A DNA stretch of 24,987 bases from the IMG/VR virus record IMGVR_UViG_3300045996_001783, positions 1 to 24,987 of that record; one strand, given 5' to 3'. The notes under the pieces are model-generated. The model saw only the letters and a list, made by a program, of their open reading frames with translations, was not told where the DNA came from and ran no database searches. This document shows, one piece after another, positions 7,022 through 12,088 of the stretch. Every line of letters begins with the position of its first letter. Positions within the stretch are counted from its first letter, which is position 1. Position numbers and translations under genes: made by a program. The stretch is from a virus.

Positions 7022-7056
7022 CAAAAAGCCCTCGCCGAGGGGTGCCTCCGCGAGGG
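7022..7056 (-). terminator. Intrinsic terminator for leftward transcripts
   Basis: CCCTCGC (7029-7035) pairs with GCGAGGG (7050-7056), extended inward by GAGG/CCTC after one mismatch around a GGTG loop. On the minus strand the stem is followed by CTTTTTGC, a T-run typical of intrinsic terminators. It would end the transcript of the 7253-7744 gene, leaving a 3' leader of about 200 bases that overlaps the transposase 3' untranslated region. Confidence 0.6.
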
Positions 7057-7078
7057 TGAATTTCACATCAGATCAAAA

Positions 7079-7121
7079 TGTGATATCACACCTGCGTCGG
7101 GCACCACGCCCGACGCAGGTG
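7079..7121. promoter_or_regulatory. 12-base palindrome plus perfect 14-bp hairpin
   Basis: TGTGATATCACA (7079-7090) is a perfect palindrome, like a dimeric repressor operator. It overlaps by two bases a perfect 14-bp stem, CACCTGCGTCGGGC (7089-7102) with its complement (7108-7121), around an ACCAC loop. An outer TCACAT/ATGTGA pair lies just upstream (from 7062). There is no T-run on either side, so this is not an ordinary terminator. It lies in the 264-base gap between the transposase and the convergent 7253-7744 gene. The purpose is unknown. Confidence 0.45.
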
Positions 7122-7144
7122 CTTGGCAGAGGAGTTATCTCCTC

Positions 7145-7279
7145 ATGTACCACCCACCTTTCGAACCGCCTGCAAGCGGTTGCCACACTTGGTTTGACGA
7201 CCAAAGGGGCCGGAGGCGAAAGCCTCCGGCTTCCTCGTTAGAGGAAGCTTGTTTAGCCATGAACGGCCCCCCGCTGTAG
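7145..7279 (+). CDS. Possible 44-aa ORF behind a self-masking ribosome site
   Basis: A weak candidate of 44 codons (MYHPPFEPPASGCHTWFDDQ...). A purine-rich AGAGGAG lies nine bases upstream, but it pairs perfectly with CTCCTC that touches the ATG (GAGGAG-TTAT-CTCCTC). Translation would be closed unless the hairpin opens. The frame runs through a terminator and into the antisense end of the next gene, which argues against it. Confidence 0.2.
   Translation: MYHPPFEPPASGCHTWFDDQRGRRRKPPASSLEEACLAMNGPPL
7209..7239 (+). terminator. Intrinsic terminator after the transposase gene
   Basis: GCCGGAGGC-GAAA-GCCTCCGGC (7209-7230) is a perfect 9-bp stem capped by a GNRA tetraloop and followed by TTCCTCGTT. 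A second, partly exclusive stem, GCTTCCTC-GTTA-GAGGAAGC (7229-7248), follows at once and ends in TTGTTT. Together they probably end rightward transcription from the transposase before the convergent gene. Confidence 0.6.
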
Positions 7280-7744
7280 GGGACCGAACAGGCTGATGTT
7301 GGCGCCGCTCGCTTCAGTGGTCCGCACCTCAAGGGCGTCAGTGGGGGCATTGGACGGCGCATAGAGGAGTCCGCCCACCTCCCTGATTTCGGTCCGCCGC
7401 AGAAGCCGGCTCACAGCGTTATAAAAGCCGTTCTCATTATTACGCAGCTTAGGCCCGAACTCCGGGTGCGCTCCCACGACTGCTTTAAGCTCGGATCGCG
7501 TGAGACCCTCGCTTTGGGTCGACAAGAATTCGACGAGAAACTCGACAAGTGAGCCAGCGCGCCGCCGATCAATGGTCGGTACGGATCGCGCCGTCGCCAC
7601 ATTGTTCGGCGGGGGCATCACACCAATAAGTGCCGCCACCTGCTCCAATTGCGCATTTATCTCACCAATCTCCGCTTGCAGCACCGCACGGCGCTGGAGC
7701 AGTTCTTCGACCGCGAGGACCAGAGGGGGAGATTCGCTAGGCAT
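7253..7744 (-). CDS. Passenger protein: coiled coil plus winged-helix-like domain
   Basis: A 163-residue protein. Residues about 8-42 are a clear coiled coil (VEELLQRRAVLQAEIGEINAQLEQV), then a Pro/Asn linker. Residues about 60-130 look like a winged helix (GSLVEFLVEFLSTQSEGLTRSELKAVV, then NGFYNAVSRLLRRTEIREVGGLLY), similar in outline to small DNA-binding proteins of insertion elements. On the minus strand a TATGAT box ends six bases before the ATG, so the mRNA may be nearly leaderless. It is convergent with the transposase and divergent from the 7863 gene. A regulator or accessory factor of the element is the natural guess. Confidence 0.75.
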   Translation of the reverse strand: MPSESPPLVLAVEELLQRRAVLQAEIGEINAQLEQVAALIGVMPPPNNVATARSVPTIDRRRAGSLVEFLVEFLSTQSEGLTRSELKAVVGAHPEFGPKLRNNENGFYNAVSRLLRRTEIREVGGLLYAPSNAPTDALEVRTTEASGANISLFGPLQRGAVHG

Positions 7745-7862
7745 GATTCATCATATACGGCGCCACCCCCCCCCTTCTGCAACGACAATACGATGAGTGT
7801 GGGGTGACTCTACCCGGATGGTCCGAAGTGGCGCGTGGGGCATGGCGTGCTATCCTAGCGTC

Positions 7863-8021
7863 ATGACGGCCGAACCAGCCCCTAAGCCCCAACTCGACAA
7901 ATTCCGCGACCTCGCCCGTGAGCTAGAGGCCGACGAAGACGAAGCCGCCTTTGAGGAGACAGTGAGAAAGGTGGCGAGCGATACGGCCTCTAAGGCGCGT
8001 AGGCCTCCGGACGCAGAATGA
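7863..8021 (+). CDS. Small acidic passenger protein (52 aa)
   Basis: The ATG at 7863 gives 52 residues in the pattern KFRDLARELEADEDEAAFEETVRKVA followed by a basic tail. I associate this pattern with short hypothetical proteins carried on alphaproteobacterial mobile elements. It is highly charged and helical, with no cysteine. A TATCCT box at 7851-7856 ends seven bases before the ATG, so the transcript would be leaderless; no ribosome site is seen. An upstream in-frame start at 7797 is less likely. The last 32 bases overlap the 3' end of the convergent NYN gene. Confidence 0.65.
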   Translation: MTAEPAPKPQLDKFRDLARELEADEDEAAFEETVRKVASDTASKARRPPDAE

Positions 8022-8604
8022 GCTTTTCACGACCCTGAACCGTTGCGCCGAGCATGCAGAGCTGCAAGTCAGCAACGCTGATCTTTCGATGCCCGTGGCA
8101 TTCGTTGAGCAACATCCTGTTGTGCTGCCTGCCCGGCGGCGCGACCGTGAAGATGCACTTGTCCTGAAAACGAGCGCGCACAAGCCTCGCCGTAGCGGCC
8201 TGATCGCCATCGGCGGTTACAAGATAGCAGTGATCGAACACATCCCTGTGGGCATCGTCGAGGATCGCCAGGGCAAGGTTCACATCCCCCTGCTTCTCGA
8301 CCCGAAAGCGGTGCTCTCGCCCGCACTGCTTGCAGACCCGAACATCTTCGGCGAAATGCCCCTTCATGCACTGGACGCCCTTGCCCTCCAGAGCGGATAT
8401 GTACGCACGGTGGCGCAGGAGCTTTGGTAGGTCATCAGTGATGATCGCTGTGCACGTGACTACCCGCACTAGCTCTTCATCAGTTCCGATAATTTTTTGG
8501 GAGAGCGCCCACAAGTCGAGCCACTTCAGCATGGGTTGCTGAAGGGCGTCCAGTGCATGGTACATATTGAAGCCGTCGAAATAGACAGCGGCGCGAATCG
8601 GCAT
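7990..8604 (-). CDS. NYN-domain (LabA/DUF88, PIN-like) putative ribonuclease
   Basis: A 204-residue NYN protein; I chose the ATG at 8604 because the family motif starts at once and the longer frame runs through a terminator. Metal-binding acidic residues are intact: Asp10 in VYFDGFN, Asp107 in EKQGDVNLA, and Asp132/Asp134 in VTADGDQ. A CKQCGREH cluster (91-98) is a partial zinc-knuckle insertion seen in some members. NYN domains share the PIN/FLAP nuclease fold and usually cleave RNA. It is cargo of the IS1595-type element. Its 5' leader contains a promoter, a folded RNA and a strong terminator just before the start codon, so expression must depend on terminator read-through. Confidence 0.88.
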   Translation of the reverse strand: MPIRAAVYFDGFNMYHALDALQQPMLKWLDLWALSQKIIGTDEELVRVVTCTAIITDDLPKLLRHRAYISALEGKGVQCMKGHFAEDVRVCKQCGREHRFRVEKQGDVNLALAILDDAHRDVFDHCYLVTADGDQAATARLVRARFQDKCIFTVAPPGRQHNRMLLNECHGHRKISVADLQLCMLGATVQGREKLILRPEAYAP

Positions 8605-8621
8605 TTCGCTACCGTAAAAGT

Positions 8622-8654
8622 AAAAACCCCCCGAGTCGAAACTCGGAGGGTTTT
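8622..8654 (-). terminator. Strong intrinsic terminator in the NYN gene leader
   Basis: On the minus strand, AAAACCCTCCGAGT pairs with ACTCGGGGGGTTTT (14 bp, one G-U) around a UUCG tetraloop and runs into five Us. It ends 18 bases before the NYN start codon. As an attenuator it would let only a fraction of transcripts reach the gene. Confidence 0.8.
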
Positions 8655-8683
8655 CAGGCTGACGGTAAACCGCCAGCGAGGAT
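8622..8683 (-). ncRNA. Putative ~62-nt leader/small RNA upstream of the NYN gene
   Basis: A transcript from the promoter at 8718-8690 would start near A8683 and end at the terminator around 8622. It would fold into GCUGGCGG-UUUA-CCGUCAGC (8 bp, one G-U wobble) followed by the terminator hairpin. No ORF fits. A small RNA and terminator ahead of a nuclease gene matches the layout of type III toxin-antitoxin loci, but no repeats are present. It could equally be an attenuating leader. Confidence 0.45.
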
Positions 8684-8689
8684 GGCGGG

Positions 8690-8718
8690 AATATAGAGGG
8701 TACCCGCGTTAACAGCAA
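8690..8718 (-). promoter_or_regulatory. Promoter for the leader RNA and NYN gene
   Basis: The minus strand reads TTGCTG (8718-8713), exactly 17 bases, then TATATT (8695-8690). This is one of the best sigma70-like promoters in the window and points at the leader RNA and NYN gene. Confidence 0.65.
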
Positions 8719-8784
8719 GTTAATTCCAGCCAAATCGCGCGGTTCCTAGGGGGGACGATTTTGCCGGGTTGGCGGGCCCACCCT

Positions 8785-8949
8785 GTTGTATGGCTCTCCG
8801 CACGGTGCGGTGCGCAATACAACCCCGTAAGCTTACGGCCTTCCCTCGGGAGGGTGCGGCGCTGAAGGTCGGCCCTGGGCTGATCTCTGGTCTACTGCGC
8901 AGTGTGATGGTTGAAGCCCGCCCGAGCCTTGGGAAGCCGAGGCTCGGGC
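8785..8949 (+). ncRNA. Strongly structured RNA segment resembling HEARO / IscB omega-RNA
   Basis: Successive stems fill this stretch: GTTGTAT/ATACAAC (8785-8791 with 8817-8823) enclosing CCGCA/TGCGG; CCGTAAGCTTACGG (8825-8838); CCCT/AGGG (8843-8854); ACTGCGCAGT followed by GTGATGG; and a perfect 10-bp GCCCGAGCCT/AGGCTCGGGC (8920-8929 with 8940-8949). The order of features, including CGTAAG, a CCCTGGG block, and an ACTG..CAGT stem followed by TGATGG, recalls my memory of HEARO/omega-RNA scaffolds used by IscB. No IscB gene follows. The strand is assigned from that resemblance. A 76-codon frame crosses it but looks incidental. Confidence 0.4.
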
Positions 8950-8960
8950 ATTACGGCCTT

Positions 8961-8994
8961 GCGGTATCTGAATACCTCGGTACTATGATACCGC
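8961..8994 (+). promoter_or_regulatory. Operator-like GGTAT/ATACC repeat cluster before a small ORF
   Basis: GCGGTATC (8961-8968) and GATACCGC (8987-8994) are perfect inverted copies, with ATACC and GGTAC half-sites between them. The cluster ends one base before the ATG at 8996. A TTGCGG hexamer at its left and TACTAT near its right could form a promoter with a 16-base spacer, so a bound dimer or tetramer would block both transcription and the start codon. Confidence 0.45.
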
Positions 8995-8995
8995 T

Positions 8996-9157
8996 ATGAA
9001 AATGATCAGACTTCGCCTCGCGATTTGGTTGACCCAAGCCCTAGGCGTACCGGTGCGGGTGCGGGACGAATTCTGGATCGCTAAGGGACGTTGCGCTGCA
9101 ACCAGTCAGCCGCCGCTGGAGGCAGCCCGCGCGACGCCCAATCCGCAGTGCTCGTAA
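8996..9157 (+). CDS. Small basic protein (53 aa), uncertain
   Basis: A 53-codon frame beginning MKMIRLRLAIWLTQALGVPV, with a short amphipathic or weakly hydrophobic helix, then basic and Pro/Ala-rich sequence. It starts one base after the GGTAT/ATACC repeat cluster, so it may be leaderless and tightly repressed. Its last 77 bases lie antisense to the end of the Cas2-fold gene, where composition becomes less protein-like. No family is recognised, and it could be the remnant of a longer gene. Confidence 0.35.
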   Translation: MKMIRLRLAIWLTQALGVPVRVRDEFWIAKGRCAATSQPPLEAARATPNPQCS

Positions 9158-9356
9158 TCTCGACCACGAACAGCCCGTCGTTCGCGTCGACTTCCGCCTT
9201 GAGGATGTCGCGGATCGTGCTCGCTGGCCCTCTCAGGGTCGCGAACCACATCGATTGAAGCGCGCTAACCGCCCTCCACTCGCCAAGGAGCTTGTAGAGC
9301 CCATCGTAATTTCGACCGGGTGCCCGAAGGTCATAGTTGATGACGTAGTGGGGCAT
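9081..9356 (-). CDS. Cas2-fold protein of the 'SinR family' type
   Basis: The ATG at 9356, seven bases after a strong GGGAGG ribosome site, gives 91 residues. The pattern is that of small Cas2/VapD-like ferredoxin-fold proteins that databases often label SinR family: strand YVINYDLRAPGRNYDGLYKLLGEW, a central WFATLRG strand, helix IRDILKAEVDAND, strand GLFVVEIT, and a closing WASRGLPPAAADWL helix. The first-strand Asp (NYDL) is where Cas2-type nucleases keep a metal ligand. No CRISPR repeats or other cas genes are in the window. It is the last cargo gene, reading inward from the right end of the IS1595-type element. Confidence 0.8.
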   Translation of the reverse strand: MPHYVINYDLRAPGRNYDGLYKLLGEWRAVSALQSMWFATLRGPASTIRDILKAEVDANDGLFVVEITSTADWASRGLPPAAADWLQRNVP

Positions 9357-9400
9357 GTTCGCCTCCCGCGATTCGTTCGCTGGAAACGCTACCTCAGATA

Positions 9401-9428
9401 GGCGGGTTTGCAAAATATATAGTCGCCA
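9401..9428 (-). repeat. Right terminal inverted repeat of the IS1595-type element
   Basis: Read on the minus strand it is TGGCGA-C-TATATA-T-TTTGCAAACCCG-C-C, matching the left end at 25 of 28 bases. The Cas2-fold gene begins 44 bases inside it, so the repeat may also hold part of that gene's promoter, as it does for the transposase at the left end. Confidence 0.8.
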
Positions 9429-9450
9429 TGTTCTTCGGTTCGAACACCCC

Positions 9451-9657
9451 ATGACGATCAACATCCCAGCCGGCGCAAGCCTTCGCGCCACGACGGACGA
9501 GAACGGCTTGGTGATCGGTCTGGAGGTGATCTGGAGGACGGTGGATGAGCATGGCGTCATCCACGTTCATGATGACGACTACTGCGGTTGGCTTCGGCCA
9601 GACGGCAAGCACGAGGACTTCGTGCAGCAGAACGGGTTTTCCCATGATCGCCCCTAA
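9451..9657 (+). CDS. Hypothetical small phage protein (68 aa)
   Basis: The ATG at 9451 overlaps a TGA (ATGA) that I assign to the 3' remnant of the interrupted 5750 gene, which supports this start over longer frames that run through the element's end. The product begins MTINIPAGASLRATTDENGLVIGLEVIWRT and has a His/Asp-rich middle (EHGVIHVHDDDY), possibly a small beta protein that binds metal. No family is recognised. It overlaps the next gene by 14 bases. Confidence 0.6.
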   Translation: MTINIPAGASLRATTDENGLVIGLEVIWRTVDEHGVIHVHDDDYCGWLRPDGKHEDFVQQNGFSHDRP

Positions 9658-9925
9658 CGCCGAACACGACGAGCGCATAGAGGTGATGCGACGGAGGTTT
9701 CTCGCCGACTTGGCCGCTAGTGGTAAGTCGGCTGATGCCTACATCCACGATCTTGACGCTGAGGGCGAGGCTATCGCGAAAGAGCAGGGGCGGCCCTATG
9801 ACTGGGGACCGCAAGGCGTGATTTTGGATGGTACTTTCGACCTGGACTCCGCGCTTAAGGCCGCCCTCTCCGCCCTCCTAGACGCAGGCTACATCGTAGA
9901 CCGTCCGTTCTGGCCTCCTGAGTGA
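9644..9925 (+). CDS. Hypothetical small phage protein (93 aa)
   Basis: A 93-residue acidic protein from the ATG at 9644, overlapping its upstream neighbour by 14 bases. Residues about 5-45 are a charged helix (HDERIEVMRRRFLADLAASG); the C-terminal half has a helix (DLDSALKAALSALLDAGYIV) and ends in PFWPPE. There is no membrane segment and no recognised domain. It probably shares a transcript with the genes on each side. Confidence 0.6.
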   Translation: MIAPNAEHDERIEVMRRRFLADLAASGKSADAYIHDLDAEGEAIAKEQGRPYDWGPQGVILDGTFDLDSALKAALSALLDAGYIVDRPFWPPE

Positions 9926-9993
9926 TAAGGTATAGTCCAGCACGCGTAACCTTTCGTGGCCTGTAGAGCGGCCATCATCGACACGGAGCCAAG

Positions 9994-10206
9994 ATGATCC
10001 TCAAAGCGGTCAATTCAACCCCGGGCCATATCACGCCCGGCCTCTACCGGTGGTCGGTGCAGGTCGATGAATGCCAGTACCTCGGTTTCCGGGCGGTTCT
10101 GGAAACGGGAGGCGGCGCGCTCATCTTCCGCGACGAAGACGGCGACGTTCTCGCTGGATTCGGCGCAGGCCAGTGGCTCAAGGTGGAAAGGCTGGGGCCT
10201 GCGTGA
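9994..10206 (+). CDS. Hypothetical small phage protein (70 aa)
   Basis: A 70-residue protein with an ACGGAG ribosome site before the ATG. It appears to be all-beta: repeated short strands (GLYRWSVQVD, YLGFRAVLETGGGALIFRDEDGDVLAGFGAGQWLKVERL) as in small SH3-like or barrel proteins. It is the last rightward gene before the convergent late operon. The 68 bases upstream hold no clear promoter. The function is unknown. Confidence 0.6.
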   Translation: MILKAVNSTPGHITPGLYRWSVQVDECQYLGFRAVLETGGGALIFRDEDGDVLAGFGAGQWLKVERLGPA

Positions 10207-10252
10207 TGGGCTCGCCCACGATAGGTAACGCGTGCTGAACCCCTAGAACGAC

Positions 10253-10286
10253 AAAAGCCGCCGACCCCACTTAAGGGACCGGCGGC
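10253..10286 (-). terminator. Terminator of the late operon
   Basis: GCCGCCG and CGGCGGC (10257-10263 with 10280-10286) form a stem with further CCC/GGG pairing inside. On the minus strand it is followed by TTTTGT. It lies about 50 bases past the last late gene and would end leftward transcription. In the other direction it lacks a T-run but may still slow rightward transcripts. Confidence 0.7.
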
Positions 10287-10338
10287 CAGTAGCGGCACAA
10301 AGGCCGTGTGATTAGGGTCTGCCCGTCAGGCAGGAGAA

Positions 10339-10689
10339 CTAGCCAGGATCAGGCTGTCGGAGGAACGGTCGTTTCCACCAGGGAGCCTGTAGCCGCTCCA
10401 CCACCGCCTTATCCCTCGCCTCGCAGCGCCGCACGATCCCCAGCGCATCGACATAGCGCCCGTTGGCCTTGTCGAGCTGCCCGGTCTGCCGAACACCAAA
10501 CACCCGCCATTCCGTTGCGTCCGAAGTCAGGACCGGCAGCGCTGCGCTCGGAACGCCCTTGTCCCACTCAGCGGGAACCAGATCCGCGCACCCCGACGCA
10601 TGATGGATCGTTACGGGCGCTGTCTGACATGCACAGAGCATCGAGAGCGACGCGATTGCGCTGATCTTCGGGAGCGTGGCGAATTGCAC
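10339..10689 (-). CDS. Putative outer-membrane spanin (Rz1-like lipoprotein)
   Basis: A 116-residue protein from a GTG start with a perfect AGGAGG seven bases upstream. Its N-terminus (MQFATLPKISAIASLSMLCAC) is a short signal with a lipobox ending at Cys21. The body has SGCADLVPAEWDKGVPSAALP and VFGVRQTGQLDKANGRYVDALGIVRRCEARD, a pattern seen in phage lysis-cassette proteins. The gene starts inside the preceding inner-membrane spanin gene in another frame (122-base overlap), the classical Rz/Rz1 layout. It would sit in the outer membrane and fuse the membranes with its partner at lysis. It is longer than most Rz1 proteins, so the assignment leans on context. Confidence 0.65.
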   Translation of the reverse strand: MQFATLPKISAIASLSMLCACQTAPVTIHHASGCADLVPAEWDKGVPSAALPVLTSDATEWRVFGVRQTGQLDKANGRYVDALGIVRRCEARDKAVVERLQAPWWKRPFLRQPDPG

Positions 10690-10945
10690 TTTCAGCCTCC
10701 TGGGCTTGCTGGTCGATAGTCCATTCCCGGTCTTGGGCGCCCGCGATCGTCTTGCCGGCGTCCTTGGCGGAGCTGGCGGTTGATCCGGCTAGAGCGCTGT
10801 CGACCTTGGCTTCTGTCGCTCGGCGGTTGGCTCGGCCTGGTTCCGTCCAGAACCACCAAAGGGCGAAGAGCACCGACACCGCGACAACGGCGATGAGCGC
10901 CCAGCGCGCGGGCGAGAACATGCGGGAGAGTTCGCGGAGCTTCAT
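10568..10945 (-). CDS. Putative inner-membrane spanin (Rz-like)
   Basis: A 125-residue type II membrane protein: basic N-terminus, one transmembrane segment (about 15-34, WALIAVVAVSVLFALWWFW), then a periplasmic helical region rich in Ala/Glu/Gln (about 40-105). It ends in a cysteine-containing tail (CMSDSARNDPSC). This matches i-spanins, which link through the periplasm to the outer-membrane lipoprotein encoded in the overlapping frame. The ATG overlaps the previous small gene by ATGA. Confidence 0.75.
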   Translation of the reverse strand: MKLRELSRMFSPARWALIAVVAVSVLFALWWFWTEPGRANRRATEAKVDSALAGSTASSAKDAGKTIAGAQDREWTIDQQAQEAESAIRHAPEDQRNRVALDALCMSDSARNDPSCVGVRGSGSR

Positions 10946-11046
10946 GGCCAGCTCTTTCCGAGGATGATGAGGAGACAGCCGCCGAACAGCAGGATCAGGC
11001 AGACTGAAGCGATGATCTGGGCGATGCGGTCGCGGCGGAGCCTCAT
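10942..11046 (-). CDS. 34-aa single-span membrane peptide in the lysis cassette
   Basis: A 34-residue peptide, MRLRRDRIAQ then one hydrophobic segment (about 9-30, IIASVCLILLFGGCLLIIL). Its ATG overlaps the endolysin stop (ATGA) and its stop overlaps the i-spanin start (ATGA), so it is clearly part of the coupled chain though too short for most gene finders. It could be a tiny holin or antiholin-type pinhole peptide, or a regulator of the spanins. The topology, with a positive N-terminus inside, fits any of these. Confidence 0.65.
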   Translation of the reverse strand: MRLRRDRIAQIIASVCLILLFGGCLLIILGKSWP

Positions 11047-11753
11047 GCCTGCGCCCACTTCGTGTAAGCCTTGGCCAGCTTGGTGTCGTATGCGTTCTCG
11101 GCGTAGCGTGGGCCGTTGTAACGACGCGCGAAGTCTACCCACCTGCGCTCGCGCAGTTCGTCATCCAGCTTCCAGTCGAGGATCAGGCTGACGAAGGCGT
11201 CGAGCTGACCGCGGGCGCTCCCGTTCATGGCGGCGACGAAGCTGTGGACATCGCTGAAGCCGCAGGCGGCGAAGTTGAAGCCCATGATCTGCGGGCCGCC
11301 GTAGCTCGCGGACTTGTAGGCGGCGTCGCGGTCCAGGCGCGCGGCGAACAGGATTTTGTCCCAGTTGGCGCGGTGGCGCTCGTCGGCCGTGCCCCGCGGG
11401 TATTTCTTCTTGTCCCAAGCTGGCCAGCTCACGCCGCCATAGGTGTTGTCGAACTTGCCTCCGGTGAACTCAGAGAACTTGTGGCCTTCGTATAAGGCCG
11501 TCGCCCGGCCATCGTAGCCGAACGGAATGCCCGCGCTCTCCACCTCATAGACGGCGCGGATCTCTGGAACGGCGCAGCGCAGGCGAGCCGCAGCGGCGGC
11601 GTAGTCGTCGGGCGTGAGGATCTTGGCGTTAGGAGGCGCAACAGGGGCCGCAGGAGGATCAGGAGCGGCCTTCCTGGGTTCCAGCAGTACAGCGAGGCGG
11701 GCGATGAGCGTGCGGGCTTCCTCGGCCTCCTGTGTGGTCAGGGAATGGCTCAT
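11043..11753 (-). CDS. Endolysin: N-acetylmuramidase
   Basis: A 236-residue lysozyme of the N-acetylmuramidase family (PF11860 type). An N-terminal helical/proline-rich leader (1-44) precedes the catalytic domain (about 46-236). The signature IRAVYEVESAGIPFGYDGRATALYEGHKFSEFT carries the likely catalytic Glu72, and the later SASYGGPQIMGFN and ARRYNGPRYAENAYDTKLAKAY motifs are conserved in the family. It cuts the glycan backbone of peptidoglycan at lysis. There is no signal peptide, so a holin must release it; two candidates lie directly upstream. ATGA overlaps at both ends. Confidence 0.92.
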   Translation of the reverse strand: MSHSLTTQEAEEARTLIARLAVLLEPRKAAPDPPAAPVAPPNAKILTPDDYAAAAARLRCAVPEIRAVYEVESAGIPFGYDGRATALYEGHKFSEFTGGKFDNTYGGVSWPAWDKKKYPRGTADERHRANWDKILFAARLDRDAAYKSASYGGPQIMGFNFAACGFSDVHSFVAAMNGSARGQLDAFVSLILDWKLDDELRERRWVDFARRYNGPRYAENAYDTKLAKAYTKWAQA

Positions 11754-12088
11754 GCGCGCGGACCACCGTACAGGGTCGGGTCTTCCGCGGCCGGCTCGTC
11801 AGGTATCGCGGCGGGCTTCAGGGCTTCGGCCGGCGGCGGGCTGGCCTTCGCCCGCTCCTTCTCCACCTCGGCGTTTGAGGCGGCGGTGCGATAGTTCTCG
11901 ATGACCTTGCCGGCGTAGATTGCGCTCAGAGTCAGGCCAATGGCGCCCAGAGCCCAAGCCCCGTCGTTCCCGTCCGTCACCTTGTAGGCGATGACCACAG
12001 TCGCCCAGGCTGCAGATGCAGCGGTCGCATAGATCGCGAACGGCCTTGCCAGGTCAGCGATGAACGTCTTGATCGGAGTTTCGGTCAT
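11750..12088 (-). CDS. Putative holin (two membrane spans)
   Basis: A 112-residue protein with two hydrophobic segments, about 15-36 (PFAIYATAASAAWATVVIAYK) and 43-62 (GAWALGAIGLTLSAIYAGKV), separated by a short Asp/Gly turn. A polar Pro/Ala/Glu tail follows. The two-span shape, the coupling by ATGA overlaps to the endolysin gene downstream and to the next membrane protein upstream, and the small size fit a class II holin that opens the inner membrane for the muramidase. Confidence 0.7.
   Translation of the reverse strand: MTETPIKTFIADLARPFAIYATAASAAWATVVIAYKVTDGNDGAWALGAIGLTLSAIYAGKVIENYRTAASNAEVEKERAKASPPPAEALKPAAIPDEPAAEDPTLYGGPRA

Larger units (their letters stand above)
5963..9428 (+). 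mobile_element. IS1595-family element with passenger genes (~3.47 kb)
   Basis: The ends at 5963-5990 and 9401-9428 are inverted copies (25 of 28 bases, weaker to about 36). They flank an IS1595-type transposase and about 2.4 kb of cargo: genes at 7253-7744, 7863-8021, 7990-8604, 8996-9157 and 9081-9356, plus RNA-like structures. Some IS1595 subgroups are known to carry passenger genes. No second copy of the end sequence occurs right after the transposase, so the whole segment is best read as one unit. The eight bases flanking the two ends (CATCGGTT and TGTTCTTC) do not match, so the expected 8-base target duplication is absent or lost. Confidence 0.7.

Noticed and set aside
7764-7776. Run of nine cytosines as a phase-variation tract
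   Set aside because: It lies between divergent small genes rather than inside a coding frame, and one window gives no evidence of length change.
8089-8430. 113-codon plus-strand frame opposite the NYN gene
   Set aside because: The NYN motifs on the minus strand are intact; this frame has no motif.
8769-8999. 76-codon frame across the structured RNA region
   Set aside because: TTG start, no ribosome site, low protein likeness, and the DNA is explained better by nested inverted repeats.
9081-9356. CRISPR-Cas locus suggested by the Cas2-like protein
   Set aside because: No regularly spaced repeats and no cas1 or other cas genes anywhere in the window.
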